Positions 10,664-21,890 are shown, numbered from the stretch's first letter. The stretch is DNA of 64,000 bases from Pseudoips prasinana (GCA_951640165.1 OX621240.1:35902713-35966712); one strand, 5' to 3'. The notes: a model not told the origin generated them from the letters alone. Numbers and translations: made by a program.

Positions 10664-10985
10664 ACTACAAGCGGCCCGTCCCGGCTTCGCACGGGTGGAA
10701 ATTTATTGGAACGAAGTTCCTTATCGCGCGTTGTGACAGGGGGCTAGACGGAAAAAATCTTACGAAAAGTTGTCACGACACTTTTTGCAGCTGTGCGGCG
10801 TGCGCATGTTTCTCTGTCTATCTCTCTCTCTCTCTATCTTATAGAAAGCAAGCCAGATATTTTCATTTCTATTTCGCATTGAACAGTGTGGTGTCGCGAC
10901 GATTATTTTTGTTGAGTGTATTCAGGTTTTTTGTACATTATAAATAATAAGAAATAACTTCGTTCCATCCGGGTGTTCCTTGACA
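10664..10985. repeat. MITE or Helitron-like repeat
   Basis: It starts AAGCGGCCCGTCCCGGCTTC and holds GGAACGAAGTTCC at 10710-10722. The far side has AAATAACTTCGTTCCATCC near 10957, giving internal inverted motifs. A (TC)n run lies at about 10818-10840. Intron 5 of the P450. Confidence 0.45.
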
Positions 10986-11920
10986 CCTCTCAAGTTTTTT
11001 TTTTAAATATTTTAGCATAAACATTCTTTTACACTTTGGGTAACATTATTGTAGTTATAGTAGGGATCCTTATCTATATCTTGCAATTAAAATAGCCCAT
11101 ATTAATCAGTGTTAAATACTACATTAGTATTCAAATAATGAAAGATTTTTTTTAATCGGTCTAGTACTTTTTGAGCCAATTCCTCTTTATAATATTACTA
11201 TAGATTTCATGATTATTATTAGCGAGTGGGGCTCAAGTAATCTAGCATAATATACTACAAACTTAGTAACATGGGCCGAGAAGCATCTCTTTTGGACTTT
11301 GACCTTCAGCTAAAGGTCAATTCATTCTAACGCAGAATCGAAGCGCGAAACGGTAATCGTAAAGGTTAATACCAAAGTTCACCCTTATCTACATCATAAT
11401 TGCTCATATTTCTTCTGAATTTGGCCTCAAGCTACAAAACACAAAACAACTGGTCCGCAAGACTAACGCTTTTTTACCCTATAGGTGGGTTACTGACACC
11501 ACGTCAGATGCAGATGCATCAGTGAGACAGTTTTTTTGCAACTTTGGCTCTATATTAAAATGGAAAGAAGCGAGCTGCTCGCTGGTTGAGGATCGGAGGG
11601 GGGTTTATGAAGTGAATTATGATTATGTACTGTAAGATCTCCAATTTGAGATATAGATCTTTCATTATTATCATCACAGCTGGACAAAGGGCTCGCTCAT
11701 AGATCTCCACAATGCCGATCTTGCGCATCCAGCGGCTTCCCTCATAAGATCATCTGTCCATCCTGTATAGGGACTCTCGCTGCGTCTGGATGTATAGCTT
11801 TGTATTGTAGTTGATTTATAATATCTAACCTTTATTCAAAATAACTATTACTTTTAAATTGGTAGAATTATATTAAAAAAATAAAATTGAAAATACTGTC
11901 AAAACAACATTTTTAATTAC

Positions 11921-12042
11921 CTTCAGAGTTCACGGTCCTAAGGAAGTCTGATCCAATCTCTTTGTTATTCATTATATGGGAAACAATTCTCCTGAAGAAA
12001 TTAGTTACTGATATATACATTATAGAACTGGATGCCCAGAAC
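11921..12042 (-). CDS. Cytochrome P450 exon 5, with +1 frameshift
   Basis: Acceptor ACATTCAG ends at 12043 and donor GAAG|GTAATT begins at 11920. In the incoming phase the exon reads VLGIQFYNVYISN and then TAA (12001-12003). In the frame one base further on it reads NFFRRIVSHIMNNKEI through to the donor, in phase with exon 6. The length of 122 nt is one base too long for the 0-in, 1-out phases required by exons 4 and 6. Both halves look like P450 sequence (helix F/G region), so a single-base insertion near 12000-12005 is the simplest reading. It could be a true mutation or a sequencing error. I found no alternative AG that would restore the frame. Confidence 0.75.
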
Positions 12043-12171
12043 CTGAATGTTTCAATAATTTGAATTAATTTTAACAGGTGATCAGAGATTTAAGTGAGGT
12101 CTATTAGTAAGTACTGGTTTTTCAAATATTCAGCATGATATAGATAATGTTTCTCAATTGGTCCCCTAGAT

Positions 12172-12347
12172 CGTATATATATGTTTCTATAAATTGAATG
12201 TTCATCACATTGTATTGATTTGATGGGCCTATTGACGCTGCCTTTCACGCCGCAGGTCGTGGGTTCGATTCCCACCCGGTACAGATATATGTGTGCATGA
12301 ACATGTCTGTTTGATGAACATTCAATTTATAGAAACATATGTATACG
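12172..12347. repeat. Fold-back around a tRNA-like block
   Basis: Arms 12172-12207 and 12312-12347 are near-perfect inverted copies (TTTCTATAAATTGAATGTTC against GAACATTCAATTTATAGAAA). The loop carries CGCCGCAGGTCGTGGGTTCGATTCCCACC, a SINE B head. A second tRNA-like head (GAGGCGCAGCGGCTAAAAC) follows at 12354. Confidence 0.8.
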
Positions 12348-12939
12348 TGCAGCGTGAGGCGCAGCGGCTAAAACAGTCGCCTCGCCGGCCGGACAACATT
12401 TTTCTAAAAATATTTTTAGAAAAAAAAATGTATTTTAGAAACACTTTCGCACGAGACTGTCCATCTAAATCTTTGGCTATGCAGGCTCCTGCGAAAGTTT
12501 TTAAATAACGGAATATAATGTCATGAACTTGACTATTAGCCAGTAAACCAAACAAAAGTCATAGTATTCTGACCAATGGGATAAAGTTTTCTGTAACCGT
12601 AACAATAGGTATTAATAAATAATAGCAAACTACCAAATTTTCCAGGTGTTTTTCAATATCTGTATTAATAATATTTATAAATTATGAATTTCCCCAATTG
12701 AAAGTGAACCTTATGCTTTTGTGATAACGTTGAAAATCTATAAAATTAATTTGACAGACTGGTGTAGCTGGATGTGCCGGCGTCTGTACAATGTGTAAGA
12801 ATATGGTTTTCATATTATGTTTATTTACTTGAGTAAGCAACTTGAACAGTGCCTCCACCAGTACAATATTTGTGGCTTAGCAACTGATCTCTTCCCAACA
12901 TATAAAATCTAATCTCAATAATGGGAAATAATAAATTTA

Positions 12940-13200
12940 ATCACCCGGCGGGTCTCGAACCGGTAACCTCCACCTATCCAGAGTAGGAGCTCTGCTTTAA
13001 GCTACGAGCAATACACACGGGCAGATTAAATTTAAGATTACCTTGTTAAATCTCTTTCGGAGGTCATGTTTCTAGAAAACAAAGCCGATGGATAACACCT
13101 ACATCTGAAAGATTATCCTTAATTTGTGTGTATCGTTAGTAGCTTAACGTAGAGCGCCTACCCCGGATTGGTAGATGGTGCTGGTTCGAGAGCCGCTGGA
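12940..13200. repeat. Head-to-head tRNA-like repeats
   Basis: A reverse block (CGGCGGGTCTCGAACCGGTA at about 12954) is followed by a forward block (GTAGCTTAACGTAGAGCGCC at about 13139, GGTTCGAGAGCC). The two halves are diverged inverted copies of the same tRNA-derived repeat, with GATTAAATTTA-like ends. No true tRNA gene: the stems do not pair properly. Confidence 0.5.
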
Positions 13201-13319
13201 AGATTAAATGTATTAATTCTTGTTTTTTATGATATGATATGATCTTTCACATGCATCTGTGAACATGTCAGTCGGCAATTTTTCTATAACATAAATCCGA
13301 TGGATATCACATATACATA

Positions 13320-13512
13320 CATACATACATAGACTCACGCCTGTTTCCCAGAGGGGTAGGCAGAGACAACATACTTCCATTAGTCACGATCCTTGCACAC
13401 CTCGAAACAAGAAGAAGACCTCGTAGAACATTCTCTGATCAAATTGGAGACGTTCCCAAGAAAGGCCAGGTCAGAACTACCCTAAACCGGCGAGCCCGTA
13501 AGAAGAATATAA
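13320..13512. repeat. Rearranged LINE fragment
   Basis: 13320-13392 matches the reverse of about 16630-16690 (CTCACGCCTGTTTCCCAGAG). 13410-13512 matches 16501-16590 in forward sense (CCCTAAACCGGCGAGC). The same two pieces are collinear at 16440-16690, so this copy is internally inverted. Confidence 0.65.
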
Positions 13513-13697
13513 TGTCACTATAACAGATAAAATCTATTTTATGCCAGATACTCACAATTTCCGGACAAATAAAAGCGTGTTATTTCATACTTACCCCTTG
13601 TTGTATGTTACTAATATTCAACCATTGTCATATACGTTTACAAGAAAATGTGAGTGCCAATCAAAAAATACAAAATGTACAAGAAGAACTAATTTAC

Positions 13698-13912
13698 CTG
13701 CATCATTTTGGCCAGCATGGGAAACTGTATGGCTAGAAAATAATACAGTTTTCTCCAAAATGTAGAGCTCATCGCTTCCTTTGCCATTACATAAAATTCA
13801 TTGTTCCTGTTCTTCAGAGAGTTCACTCGTATACCGAACGCAGTAGACGCAACGATATCAGATACATACCGAGATATTAGATCCGACACGTCTATATCCT
13901 CTAATTGGTGTT
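13698..13912 (-). CDS. Cytochrome P450 exon 4
   Basis: It encodes residues 164-235, with DVSDLISRYVSDIVASTAFG, the conserved helix-E region of the CYP3 clan, then a segment rich in aromatic residues ending PMLAKMMQ. Acceptor TTTTGCTTCAG ends at 13913 and donor CAG|GTAAAT begins at 13697. Phase 1 in and 0 out. A longer open reading frame running upstream to 13961 is intron read-through, shown by the strong acceptor. No alternative donor would repair the phase clash with exon 5. Confidence 0.87.
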
Positions 13913-13940
13913 CTGAAGCAAAAACGTTAACCTTAGACGG

Positions 13941-14372
13941 GCCAGTTGGCGTGGTTGACAAATGCTTGCTTTTCCTCCGCAGGTCGTGGGTTTGATTCCC
14001 ACCCAGGACAAATATTTGTGCGCAAGAACATGTCTGTTTGTCCTGTGTCTGGATGTTATCCTACTAATATTATAAACGCGAAGGTTTGTAAGTATGGATG
14101 GATGAATGGATGTATGTTACTCTTTCACGTAAAGACTACTGAGTGGGTTTTAATGAAAGTTTACAATAATATACCTTATACATCAAAATAACACATAGGC
14201 CATAATTTATAAAGTTTAACACGGGTAAAACCGTGGGGCACAGCTAGTTGTATGTATGTATGTATTTACAAAAATAATTGGTAGAGGTATATGTAGTATA
14301 TCAGTTATCTGGTTTCCATACTACACGCTCTGCTTAGTTTGGGATCAGATGGCCGTGTGTGAATAATGTCCC
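13941..14372 (+). mobile_element. tRNA-derived SINE, family B, split by a Helitron-like insert
   Basis: Head GTTGGCGTGG with CCGCAGGTCGTGGGTTTGAT and body ACATGTCTGTTTGTCCTG up to 14059. It resumes at 14249 with TGTATGTATGTATTTAC and ends ATAATGTCCC. The uninterrupted relative at 40122-40361 shows the join. Confidence 0.8.
14060..14248 (+). mobile_element. Helitron-like (Lep1 type) insertion in SINE B
   Basis: It starts CCTACTAATATTATAAACGC, contains AGTTTAACACGGGTAAAACC and ends GGGGCACAGCTAGT. Hairpin plus CTAG terminus and no target duplication fit Helitron-type insertion. Confidence 0.75.
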
Positions 14373-14884
14373 GGTGTAATGGGGTATTTATTAACTCTTT
14401 GTTTGAGTAGTGTACACCGTCCGCTCAGGCCTTCGCGAGTGTCTGAGGTCCGATTGCCACAGCAAAAAATATTGGTGTAAAAATTAATATAGGTAGGTAC
14501 GTTTTAATTAATACAGCAAGATAAACGCAAGTGAGTCACCTGATGGTAATAGATCACTGCCAGCAATGACCACTTGCAACAACAGAGAGGCCGCAAGTAC
14601 GTTGCCAGCCTTTAAGAAAGTAATAAGCTCGGTTCTTGAAGGTTACCATATCATACCGGATCGGAAATAAGCATTTAATTGATTCCACAAGTTGTAGTAC
14701 TAGTTAAAAGATTTTTGTGAAACGAAAGATGGTAGACGACCTCAGATGATATGGATGGAAGTTTCACCTATTTTAGTTTAGGAGTTTCTTTGGTAAAGTC
14801 CGACGGGAAGACGATAGCCCCTATCTATGCCTACATGTTTCGGAAACTAACTCTTAGGTCTGGCGGTAGCACGTTAGACATAGA

Positions 14885-15900
14885 TGACGGTATCGCGCCA
14901 AAAATAAAACTGTCAAACTGCAGAAACAGCTTATAATAGGGGCCCCAATTATGGGTAGTGGTTGCATAATGAAATTAGTCGACAGGTTTAAGTGTATAGT
15001 TTAATTTTCCCCAGTATTTCACGAAAAAAATAGAACCGTCAAATTACAGAAACAGCTTGTAATACGGGCACCAATTATGCGCACCGGTTGCATAATTAAA
15101 TTAATCGACAGGTTCTAATGTATTGTTTAATTTTCTCCAGTATTTCACGGCAAAACTAGAACTGTCAAACTACAGAAACAGCTTGTAATAGGGGCACCAA
15201 TTATGCGTACCGGTTGCATAATGAAATTAATCGACAGGTTCTAAGGTATTGTTTAATTTTCTCCAGTATTTCACGGCAAAACTCGAACTGTCAAACTACA
15301 GAAACAGCTTGTAATAGGGGCACCAATTATGCGCACCGGTTGCATAATTAAATTAATCGACAGGTTCTAAGGTTGTTTCATTTTCCCCAGCATTTCACGC
15401 CAAAACTAGAACTGTCAAACTACAGAAACAGCTTGTAATGTGGGCACCAATTATGCACACTGGTTGCTGAATAAAATTGTTTAACAGGTTCTAAGGTATT
15501 GTTTAATTTTCTCCAGTATTTCACGGCAAAACTAGAACTGTCAAACTACAGAAACAGCTTGTAATAGGGGCACCAATTATGCGCACCGGTTGCATAATTA
15601 AATTAATCGACAGGTTTTAAGGTATTGTTTAATTTTCCCCAGTATTTGACGACAACACTAGAACTGTCAAACTACAGCAACAGCTTGTATGGCACCAATT
15701 ATGAGCACCGGTTGCATAATAAAATTGGCTGACAGGTTCTAAGGTATTGTTTAATTTTCCCCAGCATTTCGCGCCAAAACTAGAACTAGCAAACAGCTTG
15801 TAATACGGACACAAATTATACGCACCGGTTGCATAATAAAATTTGTCAACAGGTGTTAATGTATAGTTTCATTCTCCCCAGTATTTCGTGCCAAAACTAA
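14885..15900. repeat. Tandem array, about eight copies of a 126-bp unit
   Basis: The phrase TGTCAAACTACAGAAACAGC recurs at about 14911, 15037, 15163, 15289, 15413, 15539 and 15665, with a degenerate copy near 15786. Spacing is 126 bp (one step is 124). Each unit also has CCAATTATGCGCACCGGTTG and CAGTATTTCACG. It ends about 40 bp from P450 exon 3, in intron 3. The first and last copies are the most diverged, as expected for unequal exchange. Confidence 0.92.
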
Positions 15901-15939
15901 AAAACTCAATGTATACTCGTGATAGTAAATTAATATTAC

Positions 15940-16056
15940 CTTTTAGATATCTGACAGTGTTGTTGCTAATTTCAATTAGTGACGGCAACATAGATTTTAG
16001 TCTAGCCCCATTGAATGAATGACTGAAGAGACTTCTCATTCGCCGCCATTCCTCAC
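15940..16056 (-). CDS. Cytochrome P450 exon 3 (C-helix)
   Basis: The exon begins [20 protein letters not shown], where W128xxxR132 is the C-helix motif whose residues contact the heme propionate. It ends with VRYLK and one base of the next codon. Acceptor GCAG ends at 16057 and donor AAAG|GTAAT begins at 15939. Phase 1 in and 1 out. It lies between a 126-bp tandem array (downstream on the gene strand) and a long TA microsatellite (upstream), both intronic. It is the first exon downstream of three candidate internal promoters in the tandem units. Confidence 0.87.
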
Positions 16057-16147
16057 CTGCAAACGAATATTTATATGTTAAAAAAGAAGCTCATACTTAT
16101 AAAACCTACCAAAATATTGTATTAATACTATGTATATATGATATGAT

Positions 16148-16363
<216 letters not shown>

Positions 16364-16439
16364 TTAGACATACCGTGTATTTGATCTTATCAATCGTTTA
16401 TTTCAGACTATATACAACATATGGTTTGGCCATTTAGAA

Positions 16440-16690
16440 AGGATGAATGCAAGAAGATTGAGCAAGGAAGTATTACTGGCCTGTGTGAATGGAACAATCG
16501 TAAGGAGAAGACCTCGTCGAAATCGGAGACGTTCTCAAGAAAGGGCAAGTCGGAAGTACCCTAAACCGGCGAGCATGTATGAAGAATACAATGATAGTAA
16601 TCGAGGTGTGTGCAAAGATTGTGACCGATGGAAATCCGTTGTCTCTGCCTACCTCTCTGGGAAACAGGCGTGAGTCTATGTATGTATGTA
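16440..16690 (+). pseudogene. Non-LTR retrotransposon C-terminal fragment
   Basis: The frame reads RMNARRLSKEVLLACVNGTI, a basic RRRPRRNRRR stretch and CDRWKSVVSAYLSGKQA, then stop, followed by ATGTATGTATGT. The layout (Arg-rich GRPR-like run then DRxRWKSVV) is common at the C-terminus of insect LINE open reading frames. Related pieces lie at 13320-13512 and 39975-40065 (reverse). Confidence 0.6.
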
Positions 16691-17104
16691 TATACAAAAA
16701 ATCCATGAATGATCCGTGGATCGTGATCATTCTCAAAGGATGTGAACCCGTCGAACGTATAATCGTGATGAAGACCATGTTCACTATAATTTCCGTAGGT
16801 AGAGTTATTATATTTCGTTCTTAACAAAGAATTGCTAGTGACACATTGAACATATTGAATACACGGCGTTTAACGAGCTGTATACAATCAGAAACATTAA
16901 GACACGTCGTAAAATAAAAGAAGTGAACTGACTTTATTCAAGTATTTAATACGCAATGAGTAGCAGTTAAATATATTATTAGCTTTTTATTTTTGTGTGA
17001 AAATCTTAATGCGGTTCAAAGAATACATATACTTACCAAGTTTCAACAGTACAGCTCTTATAGTTTCAGAAAAAAGTGGCTGTTATACGGACGGACCGAC
17101 GGAT

Positions 17105-17710
17105 AGCATAAGATAAGATAAATACTCTTTATTGCACACCAATTACAGACAAAAATTTAGGAAACATTGAAAGCAAATTGTACAATAGGCGGTCTTATCG
17201 CAGTCAGCGATCTCTTCCAGACAACCTTTGGATGGATAAGAAGCAGAAATATAGAAAGACAACACGATAAGGGTAGTGCAAGATAAAATAATTTAAGTAG
17301 GAATCTAAATACTTACAAACTAATAATGGCATTTACTTAATAGTAATACTACCATGTCATTAGATATAATACATACTTAATTGCATAAACATAATAATAC
17401 ATACATAGATACATACATACATAATAAACAATATAATATGGAAGGACAGTGGAAATGCCTTCATAGTGACAAGTAGTGGTTTTTCACTAGAGTTTTGAAC
17501 AAAGCAAGGGTTTTAGCTCGTCTAATTGCTAAAGGCAACGCATTCTAGAGGCGAGCTGCCTCAACAGTAAAAGATTTACTAAAAAAGTTAGTAGAATGTG
17601 TTGGCAAAGACAGGTTTAGGTTTTCTGATGATCTAAATGATCTCGCATGTGTATCACTTAGAAATTTAAATAGTTCTTTAAGATAATAGGATTAAAGATA
17701 CGAAGCATAC
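17105..17710 (-). mobile_element. LINE 3' fragment, antisense
   Basis: ATACTCTTTATTGCACACCA, then TTATCGCAGTCAGCGATCTC, then AGAGGCGAGCTGCCTCAACA. Diverged partner of 2105-2690. In P450 intron 2. Confidence 0.55.
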
Positions 17711-17829
17711 GGACGGACCGACAGACAGACATGACGAATCTATAAAGGTTCCGTTTTTTGCCATTTGGCTACGGAACTAAAAACGAACCCTAAAAATGAA
17801 CCCTAAAAAGAGTATAAATTCGTGTCTGA

Positions 17830-17915
17830 ACACTATGGTGCGGTGGCGCAGCGGTTAACGCACTTGGGATCGGATTCCCCTTGGTCCGTGGGTTTAATTC
17901 CGTCTCGCTCTTAAA
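17830..17915 (+). repeat. tRNA-like SINE head
   Basis: GGTGGCGCAGCGGTTAACGC with GTCCGTGGGTTTAATTCC. The arms do not form a proper cloverleaf, and similar heads recur in the window, so this is a SINE remnant, not a tRNA gene. Confidence 0.45.
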
Positions 17916-18279
17916 TTAATACAACTCATTTAAAGAAGCCATAATAATAACATTTAATTCGTACCTTAATATAGACAGAACCATTCGACAATATGCAGTA
18001 AAAATATAGCTAAAATTTAAAATTTTGATAATTAAACTTACACATGATCCTTGACAATAACTTAATTTAAGTTAGTTAAATATCGTTACTGTTATAAAAT
18101 AAATCTTATTGTAAATTATTTCCTACAATCCGTGTACCTAAATATCTATATGTACCTAAAAATAATTATAAATGAATTATATATTAGTACAAATATGTTT
18201 TGACTATTTACAAGCGCTTTTTTAAAGTCTACGTGAATAAAAAAAAATAAAAAAAAAATGGGACAGTGTTCGGAAAATT

Positions 18280-18560
18280 AAGTATAGATTGTTACACATG
18301 GTTTTGTGTGTGAATACATGTACTGACGTCGTATGGGCATTGGTTACATTATTGTCAGAGTTTTTCAAGCCGCCCAGTAGGTCTCTGATATGGCATAACG
18401 ACAGTTGTGTAATATTTACAACCGGAACCGACTGCTTAACGTGCCCTCTGAAGAGACGCTTAGAAATTAAACCATTTTAGCGGTCACCCATCTGCGGATT
18501 GACCGTGAACCTAGTTGCTTAACTTAAGTGAAAGCATTTGGCTATTTGCGCTCTGGGTGT
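18280..18560 (+). repeat. Repeat D (short interspersed)
   Basis: GTTTTTCAAGCCGCCCAGTA, GACTGCTTAACGTGCCCTC and GCGGTCACCCATCTGCGGAT. Less diverged copies at 40730-41000 and 54112-54364. Ends just before the 7.1-kb array. Confidence 0.7.
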
Positions 18561-21210
18561 GTGTGAGTATATTGTAACAACCCACCTAATAAAAAAACCC
18601 CTCAAACGCTATAGACATAAAAAATCTAAAAGGAATACATTAATTAATAACACACATTAATTAATAACCTTAACGTCGATAACCTAAGCATAAATGTATT
18701 GTATTAACTTGAACTATATTGGATTGGATTGCATTAGATTGTATCGGAGACTTAATCAATTGAAATCATATACTTGGACCCGTGATTCGTCTAGTGATCA
18801 GTAATACGTCATGGCCGATAATAACCCCAGTTCTATTAAAAGGAGAAAAGGATTCCTATTTATAAACTACACTAACTAGTAGAACATAATTCCAAATAAT
18901 AGTTAATATTTGACAATATCCTATAGTAAAATCTAAATAAGGATTAATCATACAATTTTTCAAACATAGAAATAGGTAACGATATACGATGATGTTGTGA
19001 ATGTCCTTTATATTATTCCTACAGTCAAAATTGATGCAGCAAACTAGCCTACTGTCAGTTTATGTAATAGATATATAATAATCAAGTTACACGAGTACCT
19101 AAAGTACGACGAGTACCACGAGAGCAAGTCATGTCAGTATATAATTACAAAATAAATCCATAGATACAGTGTATATGTATAAGCTGTGAGAACGTGAACA
19201 GAAAAGTCTGTTCAACATAAAAGTTTGTAAGTTTATCATTTAAGTTTAATGTATTCCGGCTCGAGCTACATGTGTTTACCGGCTCGAGAGTTACAGCCCC
19301 GCCGTGTCGCTGAAACCAATTGGACTCATCCACCATACTTGGGCATCCATCTTCCGGACTAGACCGCTGATGGTCTTAATATGGGACTCATCAAAAATAA
19401 ACTCAGCATCGATAAATATGGGACAAGAGGGCATTCTCTTTTTTCAACTCTAACAGTCAGTCATTATCAGTAGTCAATTGTCCTTCGACCTACGTGGCAT
19501 AAACCTCCTACATGTCATCTAGCAATACTAAAATGATATGTATTAATACTTTTGTCTCCTACTGTACATCTAAATTTCAATATAATTTCATGGTATAATG
19601 TTGTCAAGTATGTATGAGCAATTCCTTGAATATACTGTTAATTATCTCACATGTAAGAAACTCTCCTTAAATCATTGCAGTCGGCGGTGGGTATTTGAAG
19701 CGGACATACTTCAATAGTATTGTAATATCTTAATATATTAAATACTGGACCAATAACTGGGCTATCCCATGTCAACAGCAACGACGAAACACCGTAGTGC
19801 AAGAACAAGCTTTCCACTTGTCTTAAATCTCGAACATATCTCGAACAAATCTCGAACAACAATTGCATATTCACACGGTCTCCGAAGATAAGATCCCACC
19901 TGTTTCACAAAGTGGTCACTTTATTTGCCATGCTCTAGGCGAGACACATGATGAAATATACAACTGCTTCTGCAGCCATATCAGGATATTAATTTGTAAC
20001 TGGAACTTTGCTCCGCCATAGGTCACCCAGCCATCAGCTTATCAAACATAAGTAATGTTTAACAATTACTTTTAAATGAACTCCAACAAAGTTATTTTCA
20101 ATCAAAACATTATCAGCTTCAAACACCACCGCCAAAATGATAATTATTTGGTTACTCGTACCTCCAACAACGCGCCATACAATTCCCACTAAAGGAACTC
20201 TGAAGTAAAAATCAACAATTGATTTTCAAATATCTACTACCTAATATTGTACCTAGTTCTACCTAGCCCTATATTCCCTATTATTTAAAATGTAATACTG
20301 CAAGAAAATCTATTAGTATGTACGATTAATTTCTCTAATACCTACCATAATTTCTTCAAACATTTATATAAATTCTCCTTAGTTTATTATAACCATCAGC
20401 TCGCATTCGAAACTGACACACTTCGATCATATTACAAATTCTAAATATCACATTAAATACTGAACTAATAACTGGGGTATTCCACGCCAACAGCAACGAC
20501 GAAACACCGTAGACATAATCTCCTGATAAATATCTCGAAGAAATCTCCAACAACAATTCGTACATTCACACGGTCTCCGAAGATAAGATTCCACCTGTTT
20601 CACAGAGTGGTCACTTTAGTTGCCATGCTCTAGGCGAGACACATGAAGAAGTGCACAACTGCTTCCGTAGCCATTATCAGGAAATTATTTTATAACTGGA
20701 ACCTTGCTCCAACATGGATCACCCAGCCATCAGATCATTAAAAATAAGTAATATTCAATAATTACGTTCAAATTAACTCCAAAACTGATATAAATCAAAA
20801 TATTGTCAGCATCAAACACATTACTGCGAAAACGATAATTATTTAGTGTCTGCTCCTACCTACAATAATGTGGCGCCACACAGTTTTAAACAAAGGAATT
20901 TCTAAATAAGAATTAACACGTTGATTTTCGAATACTACATGTCACGTCTTAGTATGAAGTGATTATTTCCCGATTATCCTACCTAATATTGTACCGGATC
21001 CTACCTAGCCGTAGAAATCACAGTAATTAAAAAGGTTAATACGTGTATGTGACCTAACTTGCCCCCACATTCATAGAATGCTAAATAAACCGTTCAAACT
21101 ATTTAACCGTCAAAAGGCGCATATTGTCACCATAATATTTGAATATAACACACGTTGGGCGTATTTTCAACAACCAATATGTTGTATAATAATATAATAA
21201 TATGTTGGTA

Positions 21211-21385
21211 CAACGTCACACGCACCCATATAGATAGACAAACACTCAAACACATAGAAAACATCCACGACTCAGAAACAAACACCCCGCGCTCAACACA
21301 CAAATACCTGCACCCACCGGGACTCGAACCCAGGACCACCAGCCTCGCAGGCAGGAGCCCCATCAACCAGGCCACGGCGATCGTC
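21211..21385 (-). mobile_element. SINE family A, A-to-G substituted copy (unit copy 1)
   Basis: Sense strand begins GACGATCGCCGTGGCCTGGT and carries B box GGTTCGAGTCCCGG. Compared with the other family A copies here, more than twenty positions are G instead of A, with very few other changes. This copy also has one extra G in GCGCGGGGTGTT relative to unit copies 2 and 3. Confidence 0.85.
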
Positions 21386-21508
21386 CGACCAAAAAGTATA
21401 AATCACACAAAACAACACGTGTTATGAATTTCACAGATGTCAAAAGTTCTTCAGTGCAGCATTAGACCATCAGGTGCCTTTTAAATAATATAATAAAAGT
21501 ACTTACAG

Positions 21509-21890
21509 GTTTCTTCTCATAAAATAAAGATTCACCACTCACACTCGACACGAGGTACTTTTACTTTAGAGTTTACTTTAAATTTACTCTAATACAAACT
21601 GGTGAATTCTTCTCAATACAAAATCGCCCATGCCGTCTCCTTATTTACAAAGAGAAAGCACGATCAACATCGCCTCGAAAAGAACAAACCAATTATCTTC
21701 ATATGTTAATATTCCGTATTTTCTCGAAAGAACTCAAAGACTCGACCGGCAGCAAGACAGCCTAACAATCAGAGCCCGTACTCTCTTCACTGTTAAATAA
21801 AAACTTCTTCCACGTTCACTGATACAGCAAAACTATTCTTCAACGATAAACACGAACTGCCCCGAAGCTCCGAAATGTATCCTTTATATA
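21509..21890 (-). promoter_or_regulatory. Candidate TATA/Inr promoter, leader exon and 5' splice site (copy 1)
   Basis: On the minus strand CCTATATAAAGG (TATATAAA at 21890-21883) is followed 32 bases later by GGCAGTTCG with A at 21858, matching arthropod TCAGT-type initiator spacing. About 350 bases downstream is CCT|GTAAGT, a donor ending the putative exon at 21509. No long open frame lies in the leader. It reads in the same direction as the P450, so it could drive a non-coding RNA or an alternative P450 transcript starting upstream of exon 3. Inference from motif spacing only. Confidence 0.4.

Noticed and set aside
11921..12042. Alternative acceptor that repairs exon 5
   Set aside because: Checked all AG sites in and just upstream of the exon; none gives the needed phase without a stop.
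14885..15900. Regular repeats as a CRISPR array
   Set aside because: Eukaryotic context; the 126-bp units are contiguous without unique spacers.
19145..19336. 63-codon frame, identical in three units
   Set aside because: Conserved only by recent duplication; no domain or splice context found.
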